Origin: Sphingomonas sp. M1-B02 | GTDB taxonomy: Bacteria > Pseudomonadota > Alphaproteobacteria > Sphingomonadales > Sphingomonadaceae | Assembly (NCBI RefSeq): GCF_026167525.1 | Contig: NZ_CP110679.1 | Span: forward strand, 1,674,001-1,738,000 | Direction: 5' to 3' | Length of the DNA stretch: 64,000 nt | Shown here: in pieces, positions 16,678 through 25,293 of the stretch | Numbering within the stretch: position 1 is the first letter of the stretch | Layout of the letters: the number at the start of each line of letters is the position of its first letter | Made by a program: the position numbers and the translations under genes | Notes under the pieces: model-generated | Databases searched by the model: none | What the model was told of the DNA's origin: nothing | What the model saw: the letters and a program-made list of their open reading frames with translations, nothing else

Positions 16678-16851
16678 TCAGCGTCGCGCTATCAGCGTCT
16701 TGAGCTGCTTGCGGATCGTCTGGCCGGCCAGATGCATCTCGACACCGCTGTGCCCTTCAATCGTAAGCGTTCGAATGATCTCTTGCACGTTCCGGCAGCT
16801 GCTGTTGCGCGCAAGATCGAGGGCGCGCTCGATTGTGTCCGTTCCGCTCAT
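16678..16851 (-). CDS. Small hypothetical protein (57 residues)
   Basis: The frame reads MSGTDTIERALDLARNSSC, then NVQEIIRTLTIEGHSGVEM, then HLAGQTIRKQLKTLIARR. It looks like two helices with a charged C-terminus and protein-like codon use, and I believe short proteins of this type recur in sphingomonads. No ribosome site precedes the ATG. Instead TATAAT lies about 9 bases upstream, which would suit transcription starting at or near the ATG (leaderless). Confidence 0.55.
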   Translation of the reverse strand: MSGTDTIERALDLARNSSCRNVQEIIRTLTIEGHSGVEMHLAGQTIRKQLKTLIARR

Positions 16852-16992
16852 AGGGAAGGATTATACAGCGCTCTCTATCTTGAAAAGCCTGAGAGGGTAA
16901 TCTTCTGCTCGTGTGGCAGCCTCTGGGGAGGGCCCACTCCGTCCCAAACTTGGCCATGGCCTAGGATCACGATCGTACGTTATGATGAGGCG

Positions 16993-17328
16993 ATGAACCC
17001 CTCCGAAATCTACGTAGACTTGGCCGCATGGATCGGAGACGGCATCGGTGCGAATGACGCGATGCTCCACATCCACGCCGGAATGGCCGTCCTGCTTCTG
17101 GCAAGGGTCATTTCCGGACGTTCGCTGGCCTCGCCGGTGCCACTTGCCTTTGTGTACCTTGCTGAGATCGTCAACGAGATCATGGATTATTTCGGTCATG
17201 GCCAGGTGATGGACGACACGTTCAGCGACTTCGCAAATACCGTTTTCTGGCCGACCGCTTTGTTTGTTGCTCTGCAGCTCAGGTCGCGCGCGCCGGGACT
17301 GTTCCGGTTGGGCCGCGGGAAAGCTTGA
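16993..17328 (+). CDS. Small integral membrane protein
   Basis: 111 residues from the ATG at 16993. An amphipathic N-terminus precedes a hydrophobic segment (HIHAGMAVLLLARVI), a second (PLAFVYLAEIVNEIMDYF) and a third (FWPTALFVALQL). The acidic-His pattern NDAMLHIHAG and EIVNEIMDYFGHG is reminiscent of VanZ-like small membrane proteins, but I cannot place it. Its neighbours are unrelated small genes. Confidence 0.6.
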   Translation: MNPSEIYVDLAAWIGDGIGANDAMLHIHAGMAVLLLARVISGRSLASPVPLAFVYLAEIVNEIMDYFGHGQVMDDTFSDFANTVFWPTALFVALQLRSRAPGLFRLGRGKA

Positions 17329-17640
17329 GGGCGCTGACGGGGCGGCGGCGCGCTTCATGCCGCGACCTTGCGAATGGTTCCGCCGGCGCAGGGTCGAGAC
17401 TGTCTCGCCATGTGAGAACCACGCGGGCGTCCGTGCAGCCCTCAGCCCGAGGGGTAGGTCGCTTTCTTAATTCGCTCGACGCCACTTCGATCGCGGCGCC
17501 CCTGGAGAGCGCGAGCGACGAGTTAATTGAGGCCTCGCGGTCCATGAGCGGTGACGAATTGCCGTGGCAGTCTCCGGTGTGATTTGGAAGCTCGCGGCCG
17601 AGATACAGTGCGTACCTAGGTCGGCATCTGGATGTCGGCG
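17329..17640. other. Intergenic stretch, nothing recognised
   Basis: Several overlapping open frames on both strands have Arg/Ser-rich shadow composition; none has a ribosome site or recognisable motif. Confidence 0.35.
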
Positions 17641-17649
17641 CGGTTGCCC

Positions 17650-17823
17650 CTTAATGGGGCGATAGTTGCTCGTCACGCTCGTAAACGCCGTTGGCGTTGC
17701 AGGTCACCATCAGCACGCTCTCGCCCTTCGCCGTGGTGGGCCCCTTCCGTGTCAAGTACCGACCTATTCGGGCAGGCGCGGCCCTCCACCAGCATATTGG
17801 CCTGTTGCTTCTGGTAGGCGCCT
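17650..17823 (-). pseudogene. Possible gene relic of unknown function
   Basis: On the minus strand AYQKQQANMLVEGRACPN is followed in another frame by YLTRKGPTTAKGESVLMVTC and NANGVYERDEQLSPH. The pieces are protein-like and ordered but out of frame, suggesting a frameshifted small gene. No family recognised. Confidence 0.3.
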
Positions 17824-17853
17824 AGGGTCTGAAATCGAACATTCGCGCCCACA

Positions 17854-18042
17854 TCAGAGCGACAAGGCTAGCTGGTTAGCGTCCGCCTCGTCTTGGCCCT
17901 CAAGCTTCTCAATCACCGATTGCGCAAGCTCGGTTGCCGCACGTTCTTGCAGGCGTGGGTCGCGAACGGTGAGCCCGATGCGTGCCCACGCTGGTGCGGC
18001 GAGGAGAGCGGCGGAGATAACCCCGGTGTCGAATCGATCCAT
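17854..18042 (-). CDS. Small hypothetical protein (62 residues)
   Basis: MDRFDTGVISAALLAAPAWA followed by RIGLTVRDPRLQERAATELA and a charged tail. The AAPAWARIGLTVRDPRLQE signature recurs in a short sphingomonad family that I recall under the name DUF6771; the function is unknown. Probably cytosolic and helical. Same strand as the MucR-like gene 57 bases upstream. Confidence 0.6.
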   Translation of the reverse strand: MDRFDTGVISAALLAAPAWARIGLTVRDPRLQERAATELAQSVIEKLEGQDEADANQLALSL

Positions 18043-18098
18043 ACCCCATTCTAGAACATAAAGAGAACGAGGTGAATGACGGATTCGGGTAGAGCCAA

Positions 18099-18560
18099 TT
18101 ATTCCCGCGCGGCGGCAGCTTTGCCACGCTTTTGCCCGGGCTTCTTACCCAAGCCGATCTTCTTTGCCATTTCCCGGCGCTTCTCTGAGTAAGCCGGTGC
18201 CGTGGTTGGATAATCGGCCTTCAACCCATAACGTGCCCTATACTCGGATGCGGTAAGGCCATGCTTCGATAAATGCCGAGTGAGTGTCTTATACGGTTTG
18301 CCATCGATCAGACTGATAATGTGATCGCGCGATGCGAGAGACTTTCGAACCGAGACGGCTGGAGTGAATTCGTGTTGCTCAGTCCCTAAAGAGGCTGGTG
18401 CCGGGACAGGAGAGCCGAGCGCTGCGACGGCCTCGTGCATCTTGCGGAGGAAGACCGGGACATCATCGGTAGACGCCCGTGTGTTGGGGTTCGAGAGCCA
18501 AGCGATCGTAAGCTCGGTGGCTAGCTCAACGGGGTTAGTGCGCTCTTCTAAATCAGGCAT
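18099..18560 (-). CDS. MucR/Ros family transcriptional regulator with degenerate zinc finger
   Basis: 153 residues with AAGGA 6 bases before the ATG. The family core is clear: ELTIAWLSNPNTRAS near the N-terminus, then DGKPYKTLTRHLSKHGLTAS and EYRARYGLKADYP, ending in a basic tail. In canonical Ros/MucR proteins a Cys-x2-Cys pair precedes the His residues; here the corresponding stretch is ISLIDGKPYK, so the Cys pair is missing and zinc binding is doubtful. MucR proteins repress exopolysaccharide, motility and cell-cycle genes in alphaproteobacteria. Confidence 0.85.
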   Translation of the reverse strand: MPDLEERTNPVELATELTIAWLSNPNTRASTDDVPVFLRKMHEAVAALGSPVPAPASLGTEQHEFTPAVSVRKSLASRDHIISLIDGKPYKTLTRHLSKHGLTASEYRARYGLKADYPTTAPAYSEKRREMAKKIGLGKKPGQKRGKAAAARE

Positions 18561-18818
18561 TGGCTTTCCTTCTGCGACCGGCGTCGGTTTCTATAGCGTG
18601 TAAAGCTAAGGGCAATAGGCGAGGAAATGTCCGGTATTGTGTCGCTAGCGCCCATCTGCTGTCGGCGCGGCGATGGAAGCCACAATGGCTGCAATCGGGT
18701 GCAAAGCGGTCGGGCTGCTTTTGGACCAAAGGTTGTTAGCGATAGTTCGTTGCCAGCTTATGAGTCGGTTAGGCAGTCACGGCTAAGGGCCAGGTTCCTC
18801 GATGGTGTCACGTAATGA
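18561..18818. other. Intergenic stretch
   Basis: No gene found. CACAATGGCTGCAATCGGGT near 18680 resembles the dispersed ATGGCCGCAATCGGGTCG repeat core. Confidence 0.35.
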
Positions 18819-19169
18819 CTACAAGTGGGCGAGACGTCTGAACGTATCCATTACGCACACGGGGTCGATTGGCTTTATCAGTATAACGCCAGGAGGCTCG
18901 CACGGCTCGCAAGCCTCTGGGCTTCCGGTAATGAAGATGACCGGGATTTTCCCTAGGTCCGACATTATGGTCTGGACTGCATGCGGCCCGGTTCCAGCGA
19001 ACAGGTTGACGTCCGAAAGAATGATGTCGGGAAGCCGCTCATGCGCGGACAGGACTGCCTCATCCTCTGTGCAAGCGATTACGATCGACGTTCCGCCTGC
19101 TCGTTCTGCGAGGTATGAAAGATAGTCTGCGATCAGCCATTCATCTTCGATTATGAGCACGTGGCACAT
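18819..19169 (-). CDS. Single-domain response regulator (receiver)
   Basis: 116 residues from the ATG at 19169. It reads as a receiver: acidic pair in VLIIEDEWLIADYLSYL, phospho-acceptor Asp in DIILSDVNL, Thr in PVIFITGSPE and Lys in VILIKPIDP. There is no output domain, so it probably acts through protein contacts or as a phosphate sink for an HWE kinase. It follows a small helical protein gene by 2 bases (stop TGA at 19172-19174), indicating cotranscription. Confidence 0.85.
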   Translation of the reverse strand: MCHVLIIEDEWLIADYLSYLAERAGGTSIVIACTEDEAVLSAHERLPDIILSDVNLFAGTGPHAVQTIMSDLGKIPVIFITGSPEACEPCEPPGVILIKPIDPVCVMDTFRRLAHL

Positions 19170-19171
19170 GA

Positions 19172-19477
19172 TCAGAGTACCAAGCGTGGCGAGGTAGGGT
19201 CGGTCCCGCCATCGGTCCTGAGCGATGCGGCTATGGCCAGCAATAGTTCGTAGGATCGCCACAACGGCGCTCCCTGTCCATCTGCTGCCTCTGCCTGTTC
19301 GAACTGTACGCTGCCTGCTCGTTCCACAATCTCGACTGCGTCCGCATTGCTCAATAGCGACTTCTCGCAGAGTCCGTGAATAAGGCTTTCGACGAGCAGC
19401 AGAGCCGCCTTACCGTGAACTTCGTCCGAGAGAGATGATGCCGCAAGCGGTGTCGGATGGTTGTCGTTTATGGACAT
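19172..19477 (-). CDS. Hypothetical helical protein preceding a receiver gene
   Basis: 101 residues from the ATG at 19477. The sequence HGKAALLLVESLIHGLCEK, then LLSNADAVEIVERAGSVQFE is helical and acidic, with no motif I can name. It lies directly upstream of the receiver gene (2-base gap), so the two are one unit. The pair is divergent from the Crp/Fnr gene. Confidence 0.6.
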   Translation of the reverse strand: MSINDNHPTPLAASSLSDEVHGKAALLLVESLIHGLCEKSLLSNADAVEIVERAGSVQFEQAEAADGQGAPLWRSYELLLAIAASLRTDGGTDPTSPRLVL

Positions 19478-19589
19478 CGTAAGGCCTTTGAAAATAGGCG
19501 GGAGCACGCATTCGCTCCCAGCCGCCGACGCCTGAGGGAGCCTGTCAACGATGATCTCTCACTATACGATTCGACGGCTATCACCACAA

Positions 19590-19608
19590 TGTACAACAAT
19601 ATTGGACA
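19590..19608. promoter_or_regulatory. Inverted repeat in the divergent receiver-Crp promoter region
   Basis: TGTACAA-CAATA-TTGGACA, arms matching at 6 of 7 bases, lies 16 bases before the Crp/Fnr start and about 110 before the receiver-operon start. It could be an operator for autoregulation by the Crp/Fnr protein. Confidence 0.3.
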
Positions 19609-19623
19609 ATAACATTCATCAAT

Positions 19624-20379
19624 ATGTCTGCAAGACATCATATGTTAGAGTGGCTTATGGCTAACTCGTTCGTCCAGAAGCTGAGTGGGTTGGCCAACTT
19701 GACGGAGGCCGATGCCGCGGCGCTCGAAGCCGCCACGGCCCGTCCTCGCCGGTACGTTGCTCGACAGGACCTTATCCGAGAAGGTGATGAGACCGGGCCC
19801 ATGTTTGTGGTGCTGGAAGGGTGGGTGTGCCGCTATAAAATACTGCCAAGCGGCGCGCGCCAGATCATGGCATTCCTGATGCCAGGCGATGCTTGCGACC
19901 TGCACATCAAGTTGTTGGCCGAGATGGACCACAGCATCCAAGCCGTCACCACCGCAATGGTAGCTACGGTATCCCGATCGGAGATGGAGGCGTTAATGCG
20001 CGACCATCCGAATATCGCATCGGCGATGTATTTGGCCCAACTCGTGGACGAAGGCATCATGCGGGCCTGGATCGTCAGTATGGGAAGGCGCAGTTCCACC
20101 GAACGCCTGGCTCATCTAATCTGTGAACTTTACCTGCGGGCGCGCAACATCGGACTGGCTGGCGATGGTGAGTTTGCCTTGCCGCTCTCTCAGGTCGTCC
20201 TTGCAGACGCACTAGGCATGACTGCGGTCCACATCAACCGGGTGCTGAAGGAACTGCGGTTGGCGGGCGCAATGGCAATCAAGCGTGGCAGCGTCATCAT
20301 TCTGAACCCGGTCAAGCTGGTCCAGATCGCCGGTTTCGACGAGAATTATCTCCACCGGCGTTTGCGTCACACGGGCTGA
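19624..20379 (+). CDS. Crp/Fnr family transcriptional regulator
   Basis: 251 residues. The cyclic-nucleotide-binding-like beta-roll (LIREGDETGPMFVVLEGWVC, then GARQIMAFLMPGDACDL) is followed by the dimer helix and a C-terminal winged helix (LPLSQVVLADALGMTAVHIN, then RVLKELRLAGAM). There are no N-terminal Cys residues for an iron-sulfur cluster, so it is not a classical oxygen-sensing Fnr. In-frame starts at 19642 and 19657 are alternatives. A broken relative lies at 30.4-30.7 kb. Divergent from the receiver pair. Confidence 0.85.
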   Translation: MSARHHMLEWLMANSFVQKLSGLANLTEADAAALEAATARPRRYVARQDLIREGDETGPMFVVLEGWVCRYKILPSGARQIMAFLMPGDACDLHIKLLAEMDHSIQAVTTAMVATVSRSEMEALMRDHPNIASAMYLAQLVDEGIMRAWIVSMGRRSSTERLAHLICELYLRARNIGLAGDGEFALPLSQVVLADALGMTAVHINRVLKELRLAGAMAIKRGSVIILNPVKLVQIAGFDENYLHRRLRHTG

Positions 20380-21446
20380 TAGCCTGTCTCTCTGGTATCG
20401 TCCCTCGGGCCGAAGTCAGCCACCAACAAATCGTATCGAGCAGCGAATTCGGCATGGATCGCAGCAATCTGGGGATCCATGGATTGCGACGCATTCAAAG
20501 CGCATTCTCCTTAAATGCCCCCGCTAGGGCCAGTAGCATGTTGACATTCATGTCAGTTAGGAAGATGAACCGCGAGCGCCAACCGAAGGCTAGATCTTTC
20601 GGTTGCTCCGAAGATTCATTTCTTACGGTATGCGGACCCGCTAGGCGGCGTCAGCCTTGGCTTTTAGGCCAGCGAGAAGCCCCAGCCTCCCTATGAGTAA
20701 TCACGGCGAAGGTGGGGCCTCTTGCTGGCTGCAACATTCACGTCTCAAATTGGGTCGTTACCAGTCCCGGCCGCTTGCAGTCGACGCTTTCTCGCTCGCA
20801 CCGATGGCCAAAATTGGGTGGCAAGCCGACATCGCAGTTGCCCTGAATCTTGGTGAACGCCTTTCTTACAAACCCGGTGCCCGGCGATTGCCGATCCTAT
20901 CCACCTTTGGGTGAGGGAGCGACTAAGGCCGACAGCGCCCGGTATGCTAGGACCTTCGCGCTCTCGCGCCACTGTAGTCCGCAACCGTCTATCGGTTGGG
21001 TGGAGCAGATCGGACATGTATGGGACAGGTTCTAGAGGACCCCGAACACACGAGACATCCCAGCACCATCGCTGCCAAGCCCGCCGCAATCACCAAGGTC
21101 TACGCTGCGCCATCGGCATTCCTCCCACGCTTGCGCTTCACGGGCTCCCCCCGCTCGCTTGAAGCGCTCGGGATTGTCGCTCTTAATGTTCGCAAATCGT
21201 GTATTTGACGGAATGTGCCCGACAACGCGAATGTCCTCAACTGGGTCGTAAGTCGACCAGCGCCTTTGCTCGAAGCTGCACATCCAAATGCGTTCAATCG
21301 ACGTCATTAAGGTCACGGCGAACGAAAACGGGACACTCAATTCGTTCGGTAGCGTTCGCCAAGCGGCCGGACGGGCGGGCAATTATGAAGGTTAGTACGG
21401 CAATCGACTTTATCGCGTCGGCCAAACGCAAACCCCCGGGTACATA
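20380..21446. other. Long gene-free stretch with repeats and relics
   Basis: About 1.07 kb without a convincing gene. It contains the repeat at 20590-20730, two dispersed-repeat cores near 20747 (TCAAATTGGGTCGTTACC) and 20812 (AAATTGGGTGGCAAGCCGAC), and protein-like scraps too short to assign. Confidence 0.5.
20590..20730 (-). repeat. Repeat shared with 22740-22890
   Basis: GGTATGCGGACC, GGCGGCGTCAGC, GGCCAGCGAGAA and GTGGGGCCTCTTGC occur in the same order and spacing as at 22.7-22.9 kb. On the minus strand the second copy keeps a frame (ITHKEAGVSRWP) that is interrupted here. Confidence 0.6.
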
Positions 21447-21449
21447 AAG

Positions 21450-21475
21450 GCCGCCGGGTTGCCCCGGCGGCTTTT
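21450..21475 (-). terminator. Rho-independent terminator, bidirectional
   Basis: GCCGCCGGG-TTGC-CCCGGCGGC with TTTT on the plus side and AAA on the other, 20 bases beyond the stop of the PEP-CTERM gene at 21495. A 9-base perfect GC stem. Confidence 0.8.
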
Positions 21476-21494
21476 CATACTTTAACGCTGAACC

Positions 21495-22154
21495 CTAAGC
21501 GGTCGCTTTAGCCCGTGCCTTGCGAGTGAACCGCTCGCCCGGCTTGCCCATTCCGCGCCGCATTGCCGAGCCGATCACGCCGAAACCAAGCAGCATCATT
21601 GCCCAGGTTGCAGGCTCAGGAACGGCTGCAACTGCGACGTCGCCGTGAACCTTGAAGCCAGACACGAAACCACTCGCATACTGGATGTTATCGCCGTTGA
21701 GTTGGTACGCCTTCGCTGGAATCGAGCTATCGCGAAATATATCCTGACCAATATTAGCAGCCGTCCCGGACATACCAATAAAGTAAGTGCCGGCTCCTAA
21801 AAAGATATTAGAGAAGTCAGCTTGGAGAAAACCCCCGCTTGTCGAATTTATGGTGCTAGCGAACGAGAACAGATTCATGATCGCCGGGGCCCCGGACACG
21901 CTATTACGGATTTTAATTGTAACGTTCTGCCCTACCTGAATTCCCGTGAGCGACGAAAGCAGATCGAACCCATTCAGATTTGTAGCCGCCCCTAACGAGA
22001 ACTGATTCAGGAAGTTCTGTCCATCGGATCGATTGATGGCCGTCCCCGCGAAAGATTCAGTGGGCTCCTGTGTGAATACGATTGCCGCGCTTGCTGGGGT
22101 GGCTGAAAAGATCCCCAAGAACATCGCAGCTGCTAGGGCTTTTGGAAACGGCAT
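21495..22154 (-). CDS. PEP-CTERM sorting domain protein
   Basis: 219 residues: signal peptide ending TPASAA, a beta-rich mature region (about 25-180), then the sorting tail VPEPATWAMMLLGFGVIG followed by AMRR and a basic extension. PEP-CTERM proteins are exported and anchored or released by an exosortase; they are linked to exopolysaccharide and floc formation. No exosortase gene lies in this window. The body contains LFSFASTINSTSGGFLQADF and GAGTYFIGMSGTA, like the common PEP-CTERM beta-sandwich. A strong terminator follows. Confidence 0.9.
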   Translation of the reverse strand: MPFPKALAAAMFLGIFSATPASAAIVFTQEPTESFAGTAINRSDGQNFLNQFSLGAATNLNGFDLLSSLTGIQVGQNVTIKIRNSVSGAPAIMNLFSFASTINSTSGGFLQADFSNIFLGAGTYFIGMSGTAANIGQDIFRDSSIPAKAYQLNGDNIQYASGFVSGFKVHGDVAVAAVPEPATWAMMLLGFGVIGSAMRRGMGKPGERFTRKARAKATA

Positions 22155-23024
22155 ATCATGGTCCCTTCAAACTTCGCACGATGCGAGTCGGAACGAATGA
22201 TTAACCGTTATATATCAGAAGTATATGACGTTATCGAACTCTATGGGCTGACGCAAACGACCGGACTGCCGTTTGTGGGCTCAGGACTAAACAGCCGGCA
22301 AGAGCCGCTCGGCGCCGTCCGATTGGGTAAGGCCTGTCGGGCCCTCGCATTGCGTTACTTTACGGTAGCGGACGTCCCAAAGTGGGACAAGCCTACTTTC
22401 GCAATCCGACGGTGTCACGCCGGTCGCGAGAATCGCGGCAGGGTAGCCACGCTCTAGTTTCACGCCGGCCGCGCCGACGTTTGGCGGCAGGTTAAGCGCA
22501 TTGCGACACAATCCACATGCGAGAACCCCATGCCGCCATTCGCGCCATGGCTGCGCACCATATTCGGGTGGCCGAAGCCTTCTGGCTGAGGGCTGTACTG
22601 GAGGCACCGATATTAATGGCAATGGATGATGACGTGGGCATGCGGAGGGCACCTTCGCAGATTGCCCGCATTCCAAAGAATTCCATTGCAAACTCAGGGC
22701 TCTATCGACAAATTCTGCGATTGAGCAGACCTTTCTTCCGCGCTAGCCGAGGATTATCTCCTTCGGCTGAGCCGAGGATCACTCTTCCGGTATGCGGACC
22801 TGCCTTGGCGGCGTCAGCTTCGCTCCATTGAGGCCAGCGAGAAACCCCAGCCTCCTTATGAGTTATCACGAAGAAAGTGGGGCCTCTTGCGTTCGTATTC
22901 CCCACGGTATCGCGCATCACCGTCGAATGGACATAAATATCGCTATGTTATAATGATTTAGCGGATCTATTTTCTAACGCGGTGGTTCAAGCACTCGCTG
23001 CAACAAGCGATCTGAGGTTGATCC
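22155..23024. other. Gene-poor stretch with repeat and degenerate frames
   Basis: No gene is convincing. Overlapping frames on both strands at 22490-22700 are unassigned, and the repeat at 22740-22890 lies here. Confidence 0.4.
22740..22890 (-). repeat. Repeat shared with 20590-20730
   Basis: See the partner copy. Here the minus-strand frame from 22920 to 22702 stays open (RGPTFFVITHKEAGVSRWP, then SEADAAKAGPHTGRVILG), so the repeat may be the remains of a small coding gene rather than a structural element. Confidence 0.5.
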
Positions 23025-23171
23025 ATGCCCGACGGCTTCTATGCAATCATCATTTTGGTGGCGATCCTGCTAGTGATCGGCCTCATTGCAGCGTCCGGTA
23101 TGCGCGCTCGACGGGCGGCACACAGGGCCGAGCGCCCAAAGTCCGTCAGCAAATCGTCCAGTGAGCGTTAG
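23025..23171 (+). CDS. Small single-pass membrane protein (48 residues)
   Basis: The ATG at 23025 has GAGG 7 bases upstream. The protein starts MPDGFYAIIILVAILLVIGL, one strong hydrophobic helix, followed by IAASGMRARRAAHRAERPKS, a basic cytoplasmic tail (positive-inside suggests N-out). Function unknown. Too short for most gene finders but with ribosome site, topology and codon use in favour. Confidence 0.6.
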   Translation: MPDGFYAIIILVAILLVIGLIAASGMRARRAAHRAERPKSVSKSSSER

Positions 23172-23273
23172 GCGCTCATTTTCTGCCGGTTGAGATCGAT
23201 AGGTTCTCGTGAGGCGGCGCTCCTCGACGGTAGCCTGTCAGCGAAAAGCAGTGCCGGGGCATTGGATAGCTAC

Positions 23274-23322
23274 GGTGCAACGTAGGATCTGCGCGAACCA
23301 ACGCGACCGCTAGCTCAATCGC
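23274..23322 (-). pseudogene. Relic of the 52.3-kb small hypothetical gene
   Basis: GCAACGTAGGAT, then CTGCGCGAACCAACGCGACC and GCTCAATCG match the 3' end of the gene at 52267-52506 at about 80 percent over 48 bases. The rest of the gene is absent; the 23172-23407 gap holds nothing else. Confidence 0.4.
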
Positions 23323-23407
23323 CCGTTGGTCGTATTTGTTCGGCTAGGGCTGGATGCGCTAGTTTCCCTGCAGGTTCAGCGGACGCGCAGCTTCCCGCCC
23401 ACATGTA

Positions 23408-23986
23408 TCAACAGAAACCGCCTGCGGGCGGTCCATAAGTGATCGTCGCCGGACGACGTCGATAACGCAAGGTCGCACCGATGATGCCGAAACCTAGGAG
23501 CAACATGGCCCAGGTCTCCGGCTCCGGTACTGCACTGGCCATCTTTTGAATAGCGAAAGAGTTTATGATGCCGTTATCGGAGCCAACCTCCCACATGTAA
23601 GAGTTCGTTGTCGACTTATAATAAAATATATTGCCGGTTAGCTTAGATGAGCCAGACGTCATTGAGAAGCTTGTCCCGGGAATATCAAATACTTGACCGG
23701 TACGGTCTGCAAATATCTTGTTGCTCGCCCCGTCGTCAAGAATAGGTCCACTAAAAATGTAGGTCTTCGTCTTGTAGATCCCGCTTCCCGTTATTCCAAT
23801 GATCGCATAGCTTCCGTCGGCGGCTGCTATGTCCGTTGTTGTCAGCGTCATTGAGCCGGAGAACGGGCCGGCGCTAATAAATTTGGGACTGTTGAAGTTC
23901 ACAAGAAACGTCGCTGCAGCGGCGGGCATCGCCATGCAAATCGCCACGAAAGCTCCGACGCACAAAACGGCTTTCTTCATCTTCAT
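23408..23986 (-). CDS. PEP-CTERM sorting domain protein
   Basis: 192 residues with AAAGGAGAGG before the ATG and a signal peptide ending PAAAAT. The mature region is Ser/Thr-rich beta structure (ISAGPFSGSMTLTTTDIAAA, then IYKTKTYIFSGPILDDG). The tail VPEPETWAMLLLGFGIIG, then ATLRYRRR is the sphingomonad PEP-CTERM signal, followed by a 12-residue extension. Exported and exosortase-processed by family knowledge. It is unrelated in body sequence to the 21.5-kb PEP-CTERM protein. Confidence 0.85.
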   Translation of the reverse strand: MKMKKAVLCVGAFVAICMAMPAAAATFLVNFNSPKFISAGPFSGSMTLTTTDIAAADGSYAIIGITGSGIYKTKTYIFSGPILDDGASNKIFADRTGQVFDIPGTSFSMTSGSSKLTGNIFYYKSTTNSYMWEVGSDNGIINSFAIQKMASAVPEPETWAMLLLGFGIIGATLRYRRRPATITYGPPAGGFC

Positions 23987-24156
23987 TTTCCCTCTCCTTT
24001 GCCACGTTGCGCCGATCTAAACTGTGACGATCGAATTCCTTCTATTTGGCGAAGTTTTTTTGGCGGAAGCGCGGAAGTTGTTCAGGTGCGGAGGTTTAGC
24101 TCGTAGGTCAGTACGGCGCTATCCGCATGGCGTTTCTAATTACGGTGCGTGATGTC

Positions 24157-25161
24157 TCAGCGTTGATCGTTCTCTACCCAAGAACGAAAACGCTTTTCAG
24201 CCGCACCGGCGGGCGGTGCTTTCGCATGATCGGACCGGCGCGCGGCGCCTGGGGTAATGCCGAACCGACGTCGATAAGCGCGGCCTAGTTCTGACACGTC
24301 GCGAAATGCGGTGGCGGCTGCGACTTCTCCGGCCGAGCGAGAAGCGGTCGGGTCGGTTAGCAATCGCCGCGCACGCAGCAGCCGCTGTTCCAGCACATAG
24401 GCCATGACGCCTCCCCTGCCTTTCCCCTCGTCGTCGAAGGCCCGGTACAGGCTGGCCCGCGACACCGCGAGGCCGGCGCATAGGTCGTCGACCGACAAAG
24501 GACGGTGCATTTCTGCAGCCACGTAGCGCCGTATTTTGTCACGCAAGGGTCGCCGCGCGTCGATCGCAGCCGCCGCCGCATGAGCCGGCAGCGAAGCGGC
24601 CAACAGGTCACGCAACAGTCGCGGCACCGAAGCTGAGGCCTCAAGTTCGGCTCCGTCTAGAGCGTCGGGCAGCGTACGCAGGAAGGAGCTCAACAGCGCA
24701 CCTAGCCCATCGCGCAGAACCATGCCGTGAACGTCTAACCCTGGTGCCACCTCATCCAGGAAGGCACGCGGCATCGTCACGGTTACGCATTTCATCCGCG
24801 TCGCGATGCTTTCGAATGTGAGTGCCGCGTCCTGCACCGCAACGTCGCCCGGCACCGCCCGAAAGGGAACTCCCTCTGCTTGCCCTCGCATCCGACCGGC
24901 TAACAGCAACTGGAAGGTCAGGCTATCAAGCCCGTCTCGTACCGCGGTCTCGCACGTTCGGCGACACCGCGCCGGGCCAATCGAAGAAAGTGTTACAACG
25001 ATCGGTGGTAGAAACCAGGCGCGCACCTTAGCCTCAAAGCCTTGCTCCGGTCGGGACGTGGTCGCCGTGTACGCTGGCAGTGCGGAGGCCCAAGCGGCGA
25101 ACTGCTCACTACGTGGGAGTCCCGAGACGTCGAACTCCATGTAGTTTGGTTCAATCGACAT
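24157..25161 (-). CDS. AraC-family transcriptional regulator
   Basis: 334 residues from the ATG at 25161; an in-frame start at 25254 would add a low-complexity Pro/Gly tail. The N-terminal region (SEQFAAWASALPAY, then SLTFQLLLAGRMRGQ, GDVAVQDAALTFESIA) is the AraC-binding-like cupin-type sensor seen in NphR/TsdR-like regulators. The C-terminal double HTH contains RPLSVDDLCAGLAVSRASLY, RAFDDEG and LGRAYRRRFGITPGAARR. The target is unknown; nearby genes are hypothetical. Confidence 0.85.
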   Translation of the reverse strand: MSIEPNYMEFDVSGLPRSEQFAAWASALPAYTATTSRPEQGFEAKVRAWFLPPIVVTLSSIGPARCRRTCETAVRDGLDSLTFQLLLAGRMRGQAEGVPFRAVPGDVAVQDAALTFESIATRMKCVTVTMPRAFLDEVAPGLDVHGMVLRDGLGALLSSFLRTLPDALDGAELEASASVPRLLRDLLAASLPAHAAAAAIDARRPLRDKIRRYVAAEMHRPLSVDDLCAGLAVSRASLYRAFDDEGKGRGGVMAYVLEQRLLRARRLLTDPTASRSAGEVAAATAFRDVSELGRAYRRRFGITPGAARRSDHAKAPPAGAAEKRFRSWVENDQR

Positions 25162-25263
25162 TGTGATCCCAACGCATCTTCCACACCATCTGCCTAAGGG
25201 TCCGGGTGGCCCAGTCGCGGGCGGCGCTGCAGACGCGTCCCCCTTATTCGTCATCGCGCAATA

Positions 25264-25293
25264 CCCGTTATCCCGTTATCCCGTTATCCCGTT
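25264..25293 (+). repeat. Tandem repeat, 8-base unit
   Basis: Three perfect copies of CCCGTTAT followed by a partial fourth (CCCGTTG), just upstream of the AraC-type gene. Confidence 0.8.

Noticed and set aside
20367..20480. 37-codon minus-strand frame (MDPQIAAIHAEFAARYD) overlapping the Crp/Fnr gene end
   Set aside because: Protein-like, but no ribosome site and no family; too little to call a gene.
22492..22831. Overlapping open frames on both strands downstream of the 22.2-kb gap
   Set aside because: Neither has a ribosome site or recognisable motif, and they overlap a repeat.
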